Below are positions 1 through 8,149 of a DNA stretch of 64,000 nucleotides, in pieces (the stretch's first letter is position 1; the number at the start of each line of letters is the position of its first letter). Source of the DNA: Streptomyces sp. Y2F8-2 (GTDB lineage Bacteria > Actinomycetota > Actinomycetes > Streptomycetales > Streptomycetaceae); contig NZ_BNGS01000002.1 in NCBI RefSeq assembly GCF_014905555.1, positions 62,001 through 126,000 of the forward strand, in the 5' to 3' direction. A program made the translations under genes and the position numbers. The notes under the pieces are model-generated. The model had not been told where the DNA came from. It searched no databases and saw only the letters and a list, made by a program, of their open reading frames with translations.

Positions 1-25
1 CATCAGGCTGCCCTCGCCGACGGAC

Positions 26-1450
26 GTGACGCTGCCCAGCGGGTTCACGGTCGAACTGGCCGCCGGTACACATCGGTCACGGGACGGACGGCTGCTGGCC
101 GGTGGTTCGCCGCTGAGGCTGGTGAGGCTGACTGCACGGGCGGCCCGGCTACTGGAGGGTGGCTGTTTCACCGTGTCGGACGCCATGAGCGCCACGCTCG
201 CCCGGCGGCTCCTGGACGCCGGCGTCGTGCATCCGCGTCCGGCCCCGACACCGGTGCGCGACACGACGATCGTGATACCCACCCGTGACCGGGCCGACCA
301 GTTGGAGCGGCTGCTGAGTGCCCTGCGCACCGATCCGCCGACCTCGAACCTGCCGGTGCTGGTCGTGGACGACGGCTCGGAGGACCAGGCATCGCTGGCC
401 GAGGTGGCCTGCCGGTACGGGGCCCGGTTGCTGGTCCACCCGTACAACCGCGGCCCCGCGGCGGCCCGCAACACCGGACTGCGCCACGCCCGTACCGCGT
501 ACGTGGCGTTCTGCGACTCCGACGTGGTACCCGAACCCGGCTGGCTCGGACCCCTGCTGGCGCAGTTCTCCGACCCGGCCGTGGCGCTCGCCGCACCCCG
601 TGTGGTCGCGCAGCCCGTCCGCGCGCCGGGGCTCCTGGACCGGTACGAGCAGGTCCGCTCGCCCTTGGACATGGGAGAGCGGGAGGGGCCGGTCGTGCCG
701 GTGTCGGCGCTGTCGTACGTGCCCAGCGCAACCATCGTGGTGCGCCGGTCGGCCGTGGGCGCGGGCTTCGACGAAGGCATGCGAGTGGGCGAGGACGTCG
801 ACCTGTGCATGCGGCTGCACGAGGCCGGCTGGCGGCTGCGGTACGTTCCCTCCGCACGCGTCGGCCACCGACACCGCACGCGTCTGCGCAGCTGGCTCGC
901 CCAACGGGCCGGCTACGGCACGGGCGCCGCCGACCTGGCGCTACGGCATCCAGGCCAGGTGCCGCCGCTCTACGCCGCGCCCTGGTCGCTGGCCGCCTGC
1001 GCCCTGCTGCTGCGCGCCAGGCCGGGCCCGGCGGCCCTGGCCGCAGTGCTCACCGGTGTGACCGCGGTACGCGTGGCGCGGCGCATGCCCGACGCCGACC
1101 ACCCGGCCCGCGCCGGAGCCCTGCTCTCGCTCGCCGCGCTGCGCGGCACCGCCGAGCAGCTGCTGCGCTGCGCCACCCGGCACCACTGGCCCCTCGCGGT
1201 CACCGCGGCCGCCGTGAGCCGCCGTGCGCGGTACGCGCTGATCGTCGCGGCGCTCGCCGAGGGGCTCGCGGACCACCGCCGCTCGGGCACCTCGCTCCCG
1301 CCCCTCGCACACGTGGCCGTCCGGCGTCTGGACGACCTCGCCTACGGCTGGGGCGTCTGGCAGGGCGCCGTACGCCGCAGGACCGCCGCACCGCTCACAC
1401 CCCGTCTCGCCCTGCGCGTGGTGAGCCGCTGGACGGGAGCGCGACCGTAG
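26..1450 (+). CDS. mftF: Mycofactocin-type family 2 glycosyltransferase (MftF), 5' end uncertain
   Basis: This is a GT-A fold (family 2) glycosyltransferase of the mycofactocin class. MftF adds glucose units to the redox peptide mycofactocin in the cytoplasm or at the membrane. The N-terminal 75 residues match the family-specific leader (LPSGF, GGSPLRL, LLDAGVVHPRP). The catalytic domain follows, with VIPTRDRADQLERLL, VVDDGS, GPAAARNTGL, the metal-binding DSD in FCDSDVVPEPGWL, and EDVDLCMRLHEAGWRLRY. The C-terminal 150 residues are alanine- and leucine-rich and may contact the membrane. The GTG at 26 is the first start seen, but the frame is open to the left edge, so the gene may begin earlier. 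The precursor peptide and radical SAM genes are not in the window and may lie to the left. Family assignment is good; the link to a functional mycofactocin locus is inferred. Confidence 0.82.
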   Translation: MTLPSGFTVELAAGTHRSRDGRLLAGGSPLRLVRLTARAARLLEGGCFTVSDAMSATLARRLLDAGVVHPRPAPTPVRDTTIVIPTRDRADQLERLLSALRTDPPTSNLPVLVVDDGSEDQASLAEVACRYGARLLVHPYNRGPAAARNTGLRHARTAYVAFCDSDVVPEPGWLGPLLAQFSDPAVALAAPRVVAQPVRAPGLLDRYEQVRSPLDMGEREGPVVPVSALSYVPSATIVVRRSAVGAGFDEGMRVGEDVDLCMRLHEAGWRLRYVPSARVGHRHRTRLRSWLAQRAGYGTGAADLALRHPGQVPPLYAAPWSLAACALLLRARPGPAALAAVLTGVTAVRVARRMPDADHPARAGALLSLAALRGTAEQLLRCATRHHWPLAVTAAAVSRRARYALIVAALAEGLADHRRSGTSLPPLAHVAVRRLDDLAYGWGVWQGAVRRRTAAPLTPRLALRVVSRWTGARP

Positions 1451-1572
1451 ACCCCTCGTCGAACTCCCGCCCGCCAACCTCGCGCCAACCCTTCCCGGCC
1501 ACCGTGTCCATCCGGTGACAGCCCCAGGATCGGCTGATCCGGCCCACACCCGCACCCACTGGAGGATCCCGT

Positions 1573-3459
1573 ATGCCCCCGCGCTCTGACCACGACGCTC
1601 AGCCCGACCGCGAGGCGTTCTGGGAGGAACAGGCCCAGAGGCTGCACTGGGAGACGGGGTGGAGCCAGGTACTGGACTGGTCGGACGCACCGTTCGCCCG
1701 CTGGTTCGCCGGCGGACGGCTGAACGTGGCCTACAACTGCGTCGACCGGCACGTCGAGGCCGGCCACGGCGAGCAGGTCGCCTTCCACTGGGAGGGTGAA
1801 CCCGGCGACACCCGCACCATCACCTACGCCGACCTCAGGCGCGAGGTCTGCAAGACGGCCAACGCCCTGCTCTCCCTCGGCCTGAGGGCCGGGGACCGGG
1901 TCGCGATCCAGCTGCCGATGATCCCCGAGGCGGTGTTCGCCATGCTGGCCTGCGCCCGGCTCGGGCTGCCGCACAGTGTGGTGTTCGGGGGGTTCTCCCC
2001 GGCCGCCCTGCAGTCGCGGATCGAGGACGCCGGCGCCAGGCTGCTGATCACCTCGGACGGCCAGTACCGCCGGGGCAGGGCGGAGCCGATGAAGGCCAAC
2101 ACCGATGAGGCGACCCGGAACACGCCCGGCATCGAACACGTCCTGGTGGTCCGCCGTACCGGCACCGACGTGCCCTGGACCGACGGCCGCGACCTGTGGT
2201 GGCACGAGCTGGTGGACCCACAGTCCGACCAGCACCGGCCGGAGGCCTTCGACTCCGAGCACCCGCTGTTCATCCTCTACACCTCGGGGACGACCGGGCG
2301 GCCGAAGGGCATCCTGCACACCTCCGGCGGCTACCTCGCCCAGGCCGCCTACACCCACCGCACCGTCTTCGGCCTCGACCCCGACACCGACGTCTACTGG
2401 TGCACCGCCGACATCGGCTGGATCACCGGACACTCCTACATCGTGTACGGGCCGCTCGCCAATCGCACCACGTCGGTGATGTACGAGGGAACGCCCAACA
2501 CCCCCCACGAAGGACGGCACTTCGAGATCATCGAAAGGTACGGCGTCTCCGTCTACTACACCGCCCCCACGCTCATCCGCACCTTCATGAAGTGGGGAGA
2601 GCACATCCCCGCACGCTACGACCTGTCCTCGATCGGCGTGCTCGGCAGCGTCGGCGAACCGATCAATCCGGAGGCCTGGCGCTGGTACCGGGAACACATC
2701 GGGGGCAATCGGGCGCCCGTCGTCGACACCTGGTGGCAAACCGAGACCGGCGCAATCATGATCGCCCCACTGCCCGACGGATCGCCCGGCAAACCCGGCT
2801 CCGCCCAAAGGCCGCTGCCCGGAATCTCCGCCAAGGTGGTCGACGACCGGGGCGAGGAGGTCGGCAAGGGCGCAAGCGGCTACCTGGTGCTCGACCAGCC
2901 GTGGCCGTCCATGCTGCGCGGCGTCTGGGGCGACGAGGAACGGTACCGGGAGACGTACTGGGCCCGTTTCGCGGACCGCGGCTACTACTTCGCGGGCGAC
3001 GGCGCCCGCTACGACGACGACGGCGACATCTGGCTCCTGGGCCGGGTCGACGACGTCATGAACGTCTCCGGGCACCGGATCTCCACCGCCGAGGTCGAGT
3101 CGGCCCTCGTCTCGCACCCGGCAGTGGCCGAGGCCGCCGTGGTCGGCGCGTCGGACGCGACGACCGGCCAGGCGATCGTCGCCTTCGTCATCCTGCGCGC
3201 CGAGGCCGGACCGGACCCGGACGGCGTCGTCACGGCACTGCGCGAACACGTGGCCCAGGAGATCGGCCCCATCGCCAAGCCCCGCCGGATTCTGGTCGTC
3301 CCCGAGCTGCCCAAGACCCGCTCCGGGAAGATCATGCGGCGGCTGCTGCGCGACGTCGCCGAGAACCGGGAGGTCGGAGACGTCACCACACTCGCCGACG
3401 CCTCCGTGATGGAACAGATCAACGCCGGATTCGGCGACGGATCCCGCCAGACCGGGTGA
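1573..3459 (+). CDS. acs: Acetyl-CoA synthetase (acetate--CoA ligase, AMP-forming)
   Basis: This enzyme activates acetate, or a similar short acid, to acyl-CoA through an acyl-adenylate, releasing AMP and pyrophosphate. Motifs in order are YTSGTTGRPKGILHT (phosphate-binding A3), WWQTETGAIMIAPLP, the adenylate-binding GDGARYDDDGD, the hinge GRVDDVMNVSGHRIS, and C-terminal PKTRSGKIMRRLLR, whose lysine is the usual acetylation site. The 628-residue length is near the normal 640-660, with a slightly short N-terminus. The ATG follows GGAGG at 1561 with good spacing. It lies about 120 bases after mftF and 40 bases before the next gene on the same strand. The adenylate kinase further downstream could recycle the AMP it makes. 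Acetate is the likely substrate, but propionate or another acid cannot be excluded. Confidence 0.93.
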   Translation: MPPRSDHDAQPDREAFWEEQAQRLHWETGWSQVLDWSDAPFARWFAGGRLNVAYNCVDRHVEAGHGEQVAFHWEGEPGDTRTITYADLRREVCKTANALLSLGLRAGDRVAIQLPMIPEAVFAMLACARLGLPHSVVFGGFSPAALQSRIEDAGARLLITSDGQYRRGRAEPMKANTDEATRNTPGIEHVLVVRRTGTDVPWTDGRDLWWHELVDPQSDQHRPEAFDSEHPLFILYTSGTTGRPKGILHTSGGYLAQAAYTHRTVFGLDPDTDVYWCTADIGWITGHSYIVYGPLANRTTSVMYEGTPNTPHEGRHFEIIERYGVSVYYTAPTLIRTFMKWGEHIPARYDLSSIGVLGSVGEPINPEAWRWYREHIGGNRAPVVDTWWQTETGAIMIAPLPDGSPGKPGSAQRPLPGISAKVVDDRGEEVGKGASGYLVLDQPWPSMLRGVWGDEERYRETYWARFADRGYYFAGDGARYDDDGDIWLLGRVDDVMNVSGHRISTAEVESALVSHPAVAEAAVVGASDATTGQAIVAFVILRAEAGPDPDGVVTALREHVAQEIGPIAKPRRILVVPELPKTRSGKIMRRLLRDVAENREVGDVTTLADASVMEQINAGFGDGSRQTG

Positions 3460-3497
3460 CCGGATCAGAAAGCACGTCAGGGAAGGGGGACACCGGG

Positions 3498-4175
3498 ATG
3501 GGACGCGAAAGCCTGCTGCCGGGCCGGGTCGTGCTCCTCACCGGGGAGGGACAACTCGCAGCGGCGATGGTGCGGTGTCTGCGGTCGCACGGTGCCACGG
3601 TGGCGCTGGCGGCCCCCGACGGCGAGCTCGCCCGCCTCGCGGAAACCCCGGAGCTCCCGGATCTCTCTGTGCCGTGGGGTCGGTACGACCTCGCCGCGCC
3701 CGGTCGGGCGGTCGACGCGGTCATCGACCGTTTCGGCCGACTCGACCACGTGGTGAGTGTGATCGGGGCCCGTCCCCACCCAGGGCCGCTGATGGAACTG
3801 GACCCCTTGGCGCTGCGCGGTGTGCTCGACAGGGCACTCGTGCTGCCGCTGGCCTGTGTGCAGCGTGCCTACTGGCGCTGGATGGCCGCACACGGCGGTT
3901 CGGTGGTCCACGTGGTCGTGCCCGAGGCAGGGCGCGGCGGCCCACAGGACGCGGCCCTGTCCGGCCTCACCGGACTGACCGAGTGGCTCGCCGCCGAACT
4001 GGCGCCCCGGGTCGATGTCCACACCGTCGTGCCGAGCCCGTCGCTGACCCCGGCCGACTATCAGGCGATGCTCGCCGACCTGCTCGGCGACCTGCTGACA
4101 CGCCGGACGAACCCGGCGCACGGGCCCGTTCTGGTGTTGAACGAGGAATGCCCCTGCCCGCAACGGGCCGCCTGA
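3498..4175 (+). CDS. Degenerate SDR-fold protein, probably not a classical dehydrogenase
   Basis: The protein has 225 residues with the general layout of a short-chain dehydrogenase/reductase: an N-terminal beta strand and glycine turn (VVLLTGEGQLAAAMVRCL), a central region resembling the N-N-A-G segment (HVVSVIGARPHPGPLMEL), and a late helix (LSGLTGLTEWLAAELAPRVDVHTVVP). The glycine-rich motif is altered, and where SDRs carry Tyr-x3-Lys before this helix the protein reads DAALSG, so both catalytic residues are missing. It probably binds a nucleotide or a partner protein rather than acting as a normal oxidoreductase. The ATG has a purine-rich GGAAGGGGG upstream. It sits 38 bases after acs and 104 bases before adk, suggesting one transcription unit. 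The role is unknown. Confidence 0.7.
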   Translation: MGRESLLPGRVVLLTGEGQLAAAMVRCLRSHGATVALAAPDGELARLAETPELPDLSVPWGRYDLAAPGRAVDAVIDRFGRLDHVVSVIGARPHPGPLMELDPLALRGVLDRALVLPLACVQRAYWRWMAAHGGSVVHVVVPEAGRGGPQDAALSGLTGLTEWLAAELAPRVDVHTVVPSPSLTPADYQAMLADLLGDLLTRRTNPAHGPVLVLNEECPCPQRAA

Positions 4176-4279
4176 CGGCGTCCAGGACACCGGAAGGCAC
4201 ACGGCAGCCGCACGACGGCCTCCATATACGACAGCTTCCGTACGACGGCTTGATTCGACTGAAGGGAACACAGCCACTG

Positions 4280-4843
4280 ATGCGACTCGTCCTCATCGGT
4301 CCTCCGGGAGCAGGCAAGGGCACCCAGGCGGCCATACTCAGCGAGAGGCTCGGCGTGCCTCACATCTCCACCGGAGACCTGTTCCGAGACCACGTGACGC
4401 GCCGCACGCCGCTCGGGACGGACGCCCAGCGGTACCTCGACACCGGCGAACTCGTGCCCGACCACGTCACCAGCGGGATGGTCCGGGAACGGCTCGCGCG
4501 CCCGGACGCCCGCAACGGATTCCTGCTCGACGGCTTCCCCCGCACCGTGCCCCAGGCCCGAGAACTCGCCGCCATGCTGGCGGCGGTCGACGCCACTTTG
4601 GACGCGGTGCTGGAGTTCACGGCGCCTGAACAGGTCGTGGTGGCACGGCTCCTGAAACGTGGCCGGCCGGACGACACCGAGGACGTCATCCGGCACCGCC
4701 AGAACGTCTACCGAAGGCAGACGGCGCCTCTCATGGCCCACTACGCGGACATCCTCCTGACGGTCCGCGCCACAGGACCGGTCGAGGACATCACGGCGCG
4801 GGCGATGGCACAGCTGTCGGACGTCGCGCGTGGCGCTGCGTGA
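4280..4843 (+). CDS. adk: Short adenylate kinase lacking the LID domain
   Basis: This enzyme interconverts AMP plus ATP with two ADP. The P-loop is at the N-terminus (GPPGAGKGTQA), followed by the AMP-binding STGDLFRDHV and the conserved LLDGFPRT. Where long bacterial kinases carry a 30-residue LID, often with a zinc site, this protein has only RGRPDDTEDVIRHRQNVYRR. At 187 residues it belongs to the short actinobacterial type. The ATG at 4280 follows GAAGGGA at 4261 and begins exactly at the conserved MRLVLIGPPG. Streptomyces usually keeps its housekeeping adk beside secY, so this is probably a second copy. Its place after acs suggests it handles the AMP released by acyl activation; that link is inferred. 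Confidence 0.9.
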   Translation: MRLVLIGPPGAGKGTQAAILSERLGVPHISTGDLFRDHVTRRTPLGTDAQRYLDTGELVPDHVTSGMVRERLARPDARNGFLLDGFPRTVPQARELAAMLAAVDATLDAVLEFTAPEQVVVARLLKRGRPDDTEDVIRHRQNVYRRQTAPLMAHYADILLTVRATGPVEDITARAMAQLSDVARGAA

Positions 4844-4854
4844 TCAACGGTCCA

Positions 4855-4995
4855 CCACTCACCGCTGCCGAGGCTGACGACGCCGTCCAGGAGGCATCGC
4901 TGCGGCCGACCCGCACCGATGCGAACACCATCGGCTCCGTTGGCCCGGCTCCCCGTCGTCGTGGCCCGCGTCCGCCCGGACAGCCACGACTGGTC
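4855..4995 (+). pseudogene. Decayed fragment of an ECF sigma factor (region 2)
   Basis: Translation from about 4867 gives EADDAVQEASLRPTRTDA, which closely resembles the sigma region 2 helix of SigJ-type ECF factors (EADDAVQEAWLRLSR). After a one-base shift near 4930 the next frame reads LARLPVVVARVRPDSHD, matching the following conserved segment (GWLTTVVARVCLDMLR). Nothing of region 4 follows. The two pieces lie in the right order at the right distance, so this looks like a frameshifted, truncated relic directly after adk. A 60-residue ORF starting with GTG at 4840 overlaps it but is not convincing as a gene. Confidence 0.5.
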
Positions 4996-5075
4996 CCGGA
5001 TCACAGGTTCACCGTGGCGTGACGTTTGACGGCCAGGGCGATGCCGGGGTGGGACTGCTCATTCACCAGCCCGCC

Positions 5076-5507
5076 TCACTCCCCCGGCCCATGGCTGTGA
5101 GCGTGTCCGTGCGGATGAGGGTGGCTGTGGCTGTGGCCGGATGTTCCGGTGGGAGCGGGCAGTGTGTCGCCGACGCGCAACGGGGCTGCTTCGTAGTTGC
5201 CTTCGTGAGCGACGATCGGCCGCCGGTCGCCGGCGAGTTCCGGGTGCTTGTCCTCCAGCTTCTGCCGGGCCTCGGCCGTTCGCCGCAGGGCGGTGATGTA
5301 GTCACGGTCGCCGTGGTAGGTCCCCTTCCAGGTCTGCGGCATCCGCTCCGGCGGCGGTGGCACGGTGGCGGCGCCGCCGATCGCGAAACTGCTGGGGATC
5401 TTGCGGGTCTCGCCGCCGCATTCCGGGCAGCTCGGCAGTGGCGCGGTGAACGACTGGATGACTTCGAAGCGGTGTCCGGTCGCGCAGGCGAGTTCGTAGA
5501 TGGCCAT
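5076..5507 (-). CDS. FmdB-type zinc ribbon protein with His-rich tail
   Basis: The protein has 143 residues. The N-terminal 45 form the FmdB/CxxC regulatory zinc ribbon (MAIYELACATGHRFEV, then CPECGG), a family found beside amidase and other catabolic genes. One of the usual four cysteines is kept at position 8 (AIYELAC), but the second of that pair is replaced by TGHRF, so zinc binding may be altered. A helical linker (ITALRRTAEARQKLEDKHPE) follows. The tail, HSHSHPHPHGHAHSHG, is very histidine-rich and could bind nickel or zinc. The ATG has AAGGAAGG just upstream. The frame stays open upstream to an AGGAGG-GTG near 5702, but that extension shows no recognisable domain. It is the last gene of the minus-strand lactonase/MFS/SDR group. 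Its role is not known. Confidence 0.75.
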   Translation of the reverse strand: MAIYELACATGHRFEVIQSFTAPLPSCPECGGETRKIPSSFAIGGAATVPPPPERMPQTWKGTYHGDRDYITALRRTAEARQKLEDKHPELAGDRRPIVAHEGNYEAAPLRVGDTLPAPTGTSGHSHSHPHPHGHAHSHGPGE

Positions 5508-5782
5508 CGTGCCTTCCTTAAGGTGCGGGGGGTGTCTCCCGTGTCGTGGCCCACACCGCCCATGCGGGCGGGAATGCCGTTGTCGCGCATCAGCTGCGCG
5601 ATGGCGGTCTGCGGATGCCGGGCGGGGTTGCCGGGGACGCTCCATCTGCGGGGCGAGGAGCTCCTCGGCGGACCCGGGTCCGGCGGGAACGTCGGTGGTC
5701 ACGCGCATCCCTCCTGGGGATCGGCTCGGTCCCGGCGGCGCAGCCGGACGCTGCTGGGACGCCGCCGGGCCGGCCCGGGCGA
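5508..5782. other. Gap upstream of the FmdB-type gene; possible decayed short ORF
   Basis: A strong minus-strand Shine-Dalgarno (AGGAGGG, 5709-5715) precedes a GTG at 5702 opening a frame TTDVPAGPGSAEELLAPQ. A different minus frame further on reads NPARHPQTAIAQLMRDNG, which looks coding. This suggests a small gene with a frameshift, or an older upstream partner of the FmdB-type gene. Neither piece was recognised. Confidence 0.3.
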
Positions 5783-6592
5783 TCAGACGTAGAAGCCGTT
5801 GGGGGCGAGCCGCATCGAGCGCAACTGCTCGGCGTCGTGGCCGAAGACGACGGTGGCGTCCGACTTCTCGGCGATGCCGCGGATCTTCTCCACCGATCCG
5901 TACCAGGCGGACAGGTCGTTGACGACGGCGGCGGGGACGGCCGGCGGGCCGTAGGAGTCGCCCATATAGACGGCGTCCGACGTGAAGAGCATCGTCCCGG
6001 TCTCCGGCAGGTCGACCTTCATGGCCATGGTGCCGGGGGTGTGCCCGGGGGCCTCGATGAGGGTGACACCGGGCAGGATCTCCGTGTCGCCGCTGACGGT
6101 GTCGAAGTCCCAGGCGGCGTAGTCCGCTTTGAGGTGTGCACCGTTGAAGGCGCCTTCGAAGCCGAAGGCGAACTCCTTCTCCCTCTCGTGGCACACCAGC
6201 CTCGCGCCGGTGCCGGCGAACATGCCGATGTTCCCGGCGTGGTCGAAGTGCAGGTGGGACAGGACCAGGTGGTCGATGTCCTGCGGCTCCACGCCGATCT
6301 GGCCGAGCCGCGCGTCGAGATACTCCTCGTCGCTCACCTGGTCGTAGGGGAAGAACTCCTGCAGGCCGGTGGGAGCCCAGCGGGTCTGCCAGTCTCGGGG
6401 ACAGCTGGTGTCCCACAGCAGAGTCCCCTCGGGGGTCTCCACGAGCACGCAGTGGGTCGTGCAGGGGTACCACTCGGCGGGCCGCTCGCGCTCGGTGTGC
6501 GCACGCAGCGTACGGCCGGGCTTGAGCAGCAGCCACGTCAGGTCGCAGCTCATCGCTCCGCAGCTCAGTACGTGGACTCTGTTTGCGGTCAT
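5783..6592 (-). CDS. MBL-fold hydrolase, N-acyl homoserine lactonase family
   Basis: This is a metallo-beta-lactamase-fold enzyme of 269 residues with the lactonase layout. The dinuclear metal motif is SHLHFDHAGN near residue 115, followed by a histidine in EAPGHTPGTM, an aspartate in TSDAVYMGD, and a C-terminal histidine in VVFGHDAEQ. The family opens lactone rings such as acyl homoserine lactones, gamma-lactones or related esters. The ATG has GGAGGTGA upstream and overlaps the stop of a 36-codon ORF by four bases (ATGA), indicating translational coupling. The surrounding genes (MFS permease, SDR, hydroxy-acid oxidase, aldehyde dehydrogenase, hydratase) suggest catabolism of a lactone or hydroxy acid rather than quorum quenching; that is inference. 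Confidence 0.88.
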   Translation of the reverse strand: MTANRVHVLSCGAMSCDLTWLLLKPGRTLRAHTERERPAEWYPCTTHCVLVETPEGTLLWDTSCPRDWQTRWAPTGLQEFFPYDQVSDEEYLDARLGQIGVEPQDIDHLVLSHLHFDHAGNIGMFAGTGARLVCHEREKEFAFGFEGAFNGAHLKADYAAWDFDTVSGDTEILPGVTLIEAPGHTPGTMAMKVDLPETGTMLFTSDAVYMGDSYGPPAVPAAVVNDLSAWYGSVEKIRGIAEKSDATVVFGHDAEQLRSMRLAPNGFYV

Positions 6593-6699
6593 GGAGCTTC
6601 ACCTCCGGTCCGGGACGGCCGCAGACCGAAGCCCGGCCAGTCATCGATGAATTCGTCGGTAGGGACTTGAAGGACTTCAAGGACTTCGTGGAGTGCCAT
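6589..6699 (-). CDS. 36-residue small ORF overlapping the MBL hydrolase start
   Basis: The small frame starts at ATG 6699 (MALHEVLEVLQVPTDEFIDD) and ends in TGA at 6589, overlapping the start of the hydrolase gene by four bases. AAAAGG lies 9 bases before the ATG. The peptide has an amphipathic N-terminal helix and an acidic middle. An in-frame ATG at 6753 would make 54 residues, but it has no ribosome site. It may be a real microprotein or a leader that couples translation of the hydrolase after the MFS gene. It does not end like a mycofactocin precursor (no IDGMCGVY), and no family was recognised. Confidence 0.45.
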   Translation of the reverse strand: MALHEVLEVLQVPTDEFIDDWPGFGLRPSRTGGEAP

Positions 6700-6758
6700 G
6701 TCGTAGACCTTTTGGCACCGAATGTGCGTGGAAGAGAAGGTGGATGAGTGCATGGCGG

Positions 6759-8099
6759 TCAGCCGTCGGCGTCGTGATCGGAATGCAGGTCGCGCCCCCG
6801 GGTCTCCCGGACGATCAGCGCGCAGACCAACCCGACCAAGCCCGCTCCCGCCCAGATGGAGGCGATCGGCCAGGAGGCACCGTCGGCGGCACTGACCAGT
6901 GCACCCGCCGCGAGCGGCACGAACCCTGCCACGACACCGCCGAGCTGGTAGCCGATCGACGTGCCGGTGTACCGGACGTTCGCGGAGAACAGTTCGGCGT
7001 ACAGCGCCGCTGTGGGCCCGTACATCCCCGCGTGCGCCACGGCAAGCGCGAGCAGTATGGCCAGCCAGGTGAGCCCCGTCTGCCCGGCCGCCAGCAGCCG
7101 GAAGAACGGGACGGCGAGCAGGGCCGTGAACCCGGTGGCGGCCAGGAACACGGGGCGCCGGCCCAGTCTGTCCGACAGCGCGCCGAAGCAGGGCACCGTC
7201 AGCCCCTCGACCACGGCCGCGATGAGCATCCCCGTCAGGAGCACGCTCCGCGACAGGCCGAGGTGGGAGGAGCCGTACGACAGCACGAAAACCGAGACGA
7301 TGTAGAAGGGGACGCCGGCCGAGACGTACATGCCGACGGTGAGGGCGATCGCCCTCCAGTGGCGGCGGAACGCCTCCACAGCCGGCATCTTGCGTGCCCG
7401 CCCCGACTCCTTGACCCGGACGAACGTCTGTGTCTCGGTGATGCGCGACCGGAGGAACAGCCCCACCGCGATCAATACGACGCTGAGCAGGAACGGGACT
7501 CGCCAGCCCCAGGCAAGGAGGTCGTCGTCGGGCAGCGTGGAGACCACCGCGAACACGGTCGACGACAGCACCAGCCCCAGGGGTACACCCATCTGCGGCA
7601 GACTCCCATAGAGGCCTCGCCGGTTGACCGGCGCCGATTCCACGACCATGGTCACGGCGCCGCCCCACTCGCCGCCGACGGCGAAACCCTGGAGGAAGCG
7701 CAGCGTGACGAGCAGGATCGGCGCCCAGATCCCGATGACCTGGTAGCCCGGCAGCAGGCCGACGACTACGGTCGCCGCACCCATCAGGAACAGCGTGAGC
7801 ATGAGCGCGTTCTTGCGCCCCACGCGGTCCCCGAAGTGACCGAAGATGACTCCGCCGAGCGGGCGGGCCACGAAGCCCACGGCGAAGGTCCCGAACGCGG
7901 CCAGAGTGCCGGCCGCCGGTGAGAACTTGGGAAAGAACTCCGTTCCGAAGACCAGGGCCGCAGCGAGGCCGTAGATGTAGAAGTCGTACCACTCGATCGT
8001 GGTGCCGATCATGCCGGCCAGCGCGGTTCTGCGGGTGGCGGCCAAGGGCGCCTCGGGGCGTCTTTCGGTTGCGTCGTCTGTGACGTGAAGATGGCTCAT
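6759..8099 (-). CDS. MFS transporter, MHS (metabolite:H+ symporter) type
   Basis: This is a 446-residue, twelve-helix major facilitator permease. Family features are the first-helix motif MIGTTIEWYDFYIYG, the loop 2-3 motif GHFGDRVGRKNAL, RFLQGFAVGGEWGGA before helix 5, and a second loop motif ALSDRLGRRPVFLA after helix 8. This subfamily (ProP, ShiA, KgtP) imports organic acids, shikimate, ketoglutarate or betaines with protons. It follows the SDR gene by about 50 bases on the same strand, so the two are probably co-transcribed from the operator-bearing promoter near 8950. The likely cargo is the carboxylic acid or lactone used by this cluster; the exact substrate cannot be read from the sequence. 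Confidence 0.92.
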   Translation of the reverse strand: MSHLHVTDDATERRPEAPLAATRRTALAGMIGTTIEWYDFYIYGLAAALVFGTEFFPKFSPAAGTLAAFGTFAVGFVARPLGGVIFGHFGDRVGRKNALMLTLFLMGAATVVVGLLPGYQVIGIWAPILLVTLRFLQGFAVGGEWGGAVTMVVESAPVNRRGLYGSLPQMGVPLGLVLSSTVFAVVSTLPDDDLLAWGWRVPFLLSVVLIAVGLFLRSRITETQTFVRVKESGRARKMPAVEAFRRHWRAIALTVGMYVSAGVPFYIVSVFVLSYGSSHLGLSRSVLLTGMLIAAVVEGLTVPCFGALSDRLGRRPVFLAATGFTALLAVPFFRLLAAGQTGLTWLAILLALAVAHAGMYGPTAALYAELFSANVRYTGTSIGYQLGGVVAGFVPLAAGALVSAADGASWPIASIWAGAGLVGLVCALIVRETRGRDLHSDHDADG

Positions 8100-8149
8100 G
8101 CGGGTTCGTGGCTCTCGTCGTCGGGAGTCGGGTGAACCGTCTGACAGGG

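Noticed and set aside
1342..3249. 635-codon minus-strand frame opposite acs
   Set aside because: Antisense shadow caused by high GC; the sense gene is clearly acetyl-CoA synthetase.
2196..3497. Long open frame running through acs into the next gene
   Set aside because: The first part is an Arg/Pro-rich shadow of the acetyl-CoA synthetase; only the part from the ATG at 3498 is a real gene.
4840..5022. 60-codon ORF overlapping the adk stop
   Set aside because: Its first part is a sigma factor relic that shifts frame, so it is treated as a pseudogene fragment.
6589..6699. Mycofactocin precursor peptide (MftA)
   Set aside because: The small ORF lacks the conserved C-terminal IDGMCGVY and has no MftB or MftC neighbour.
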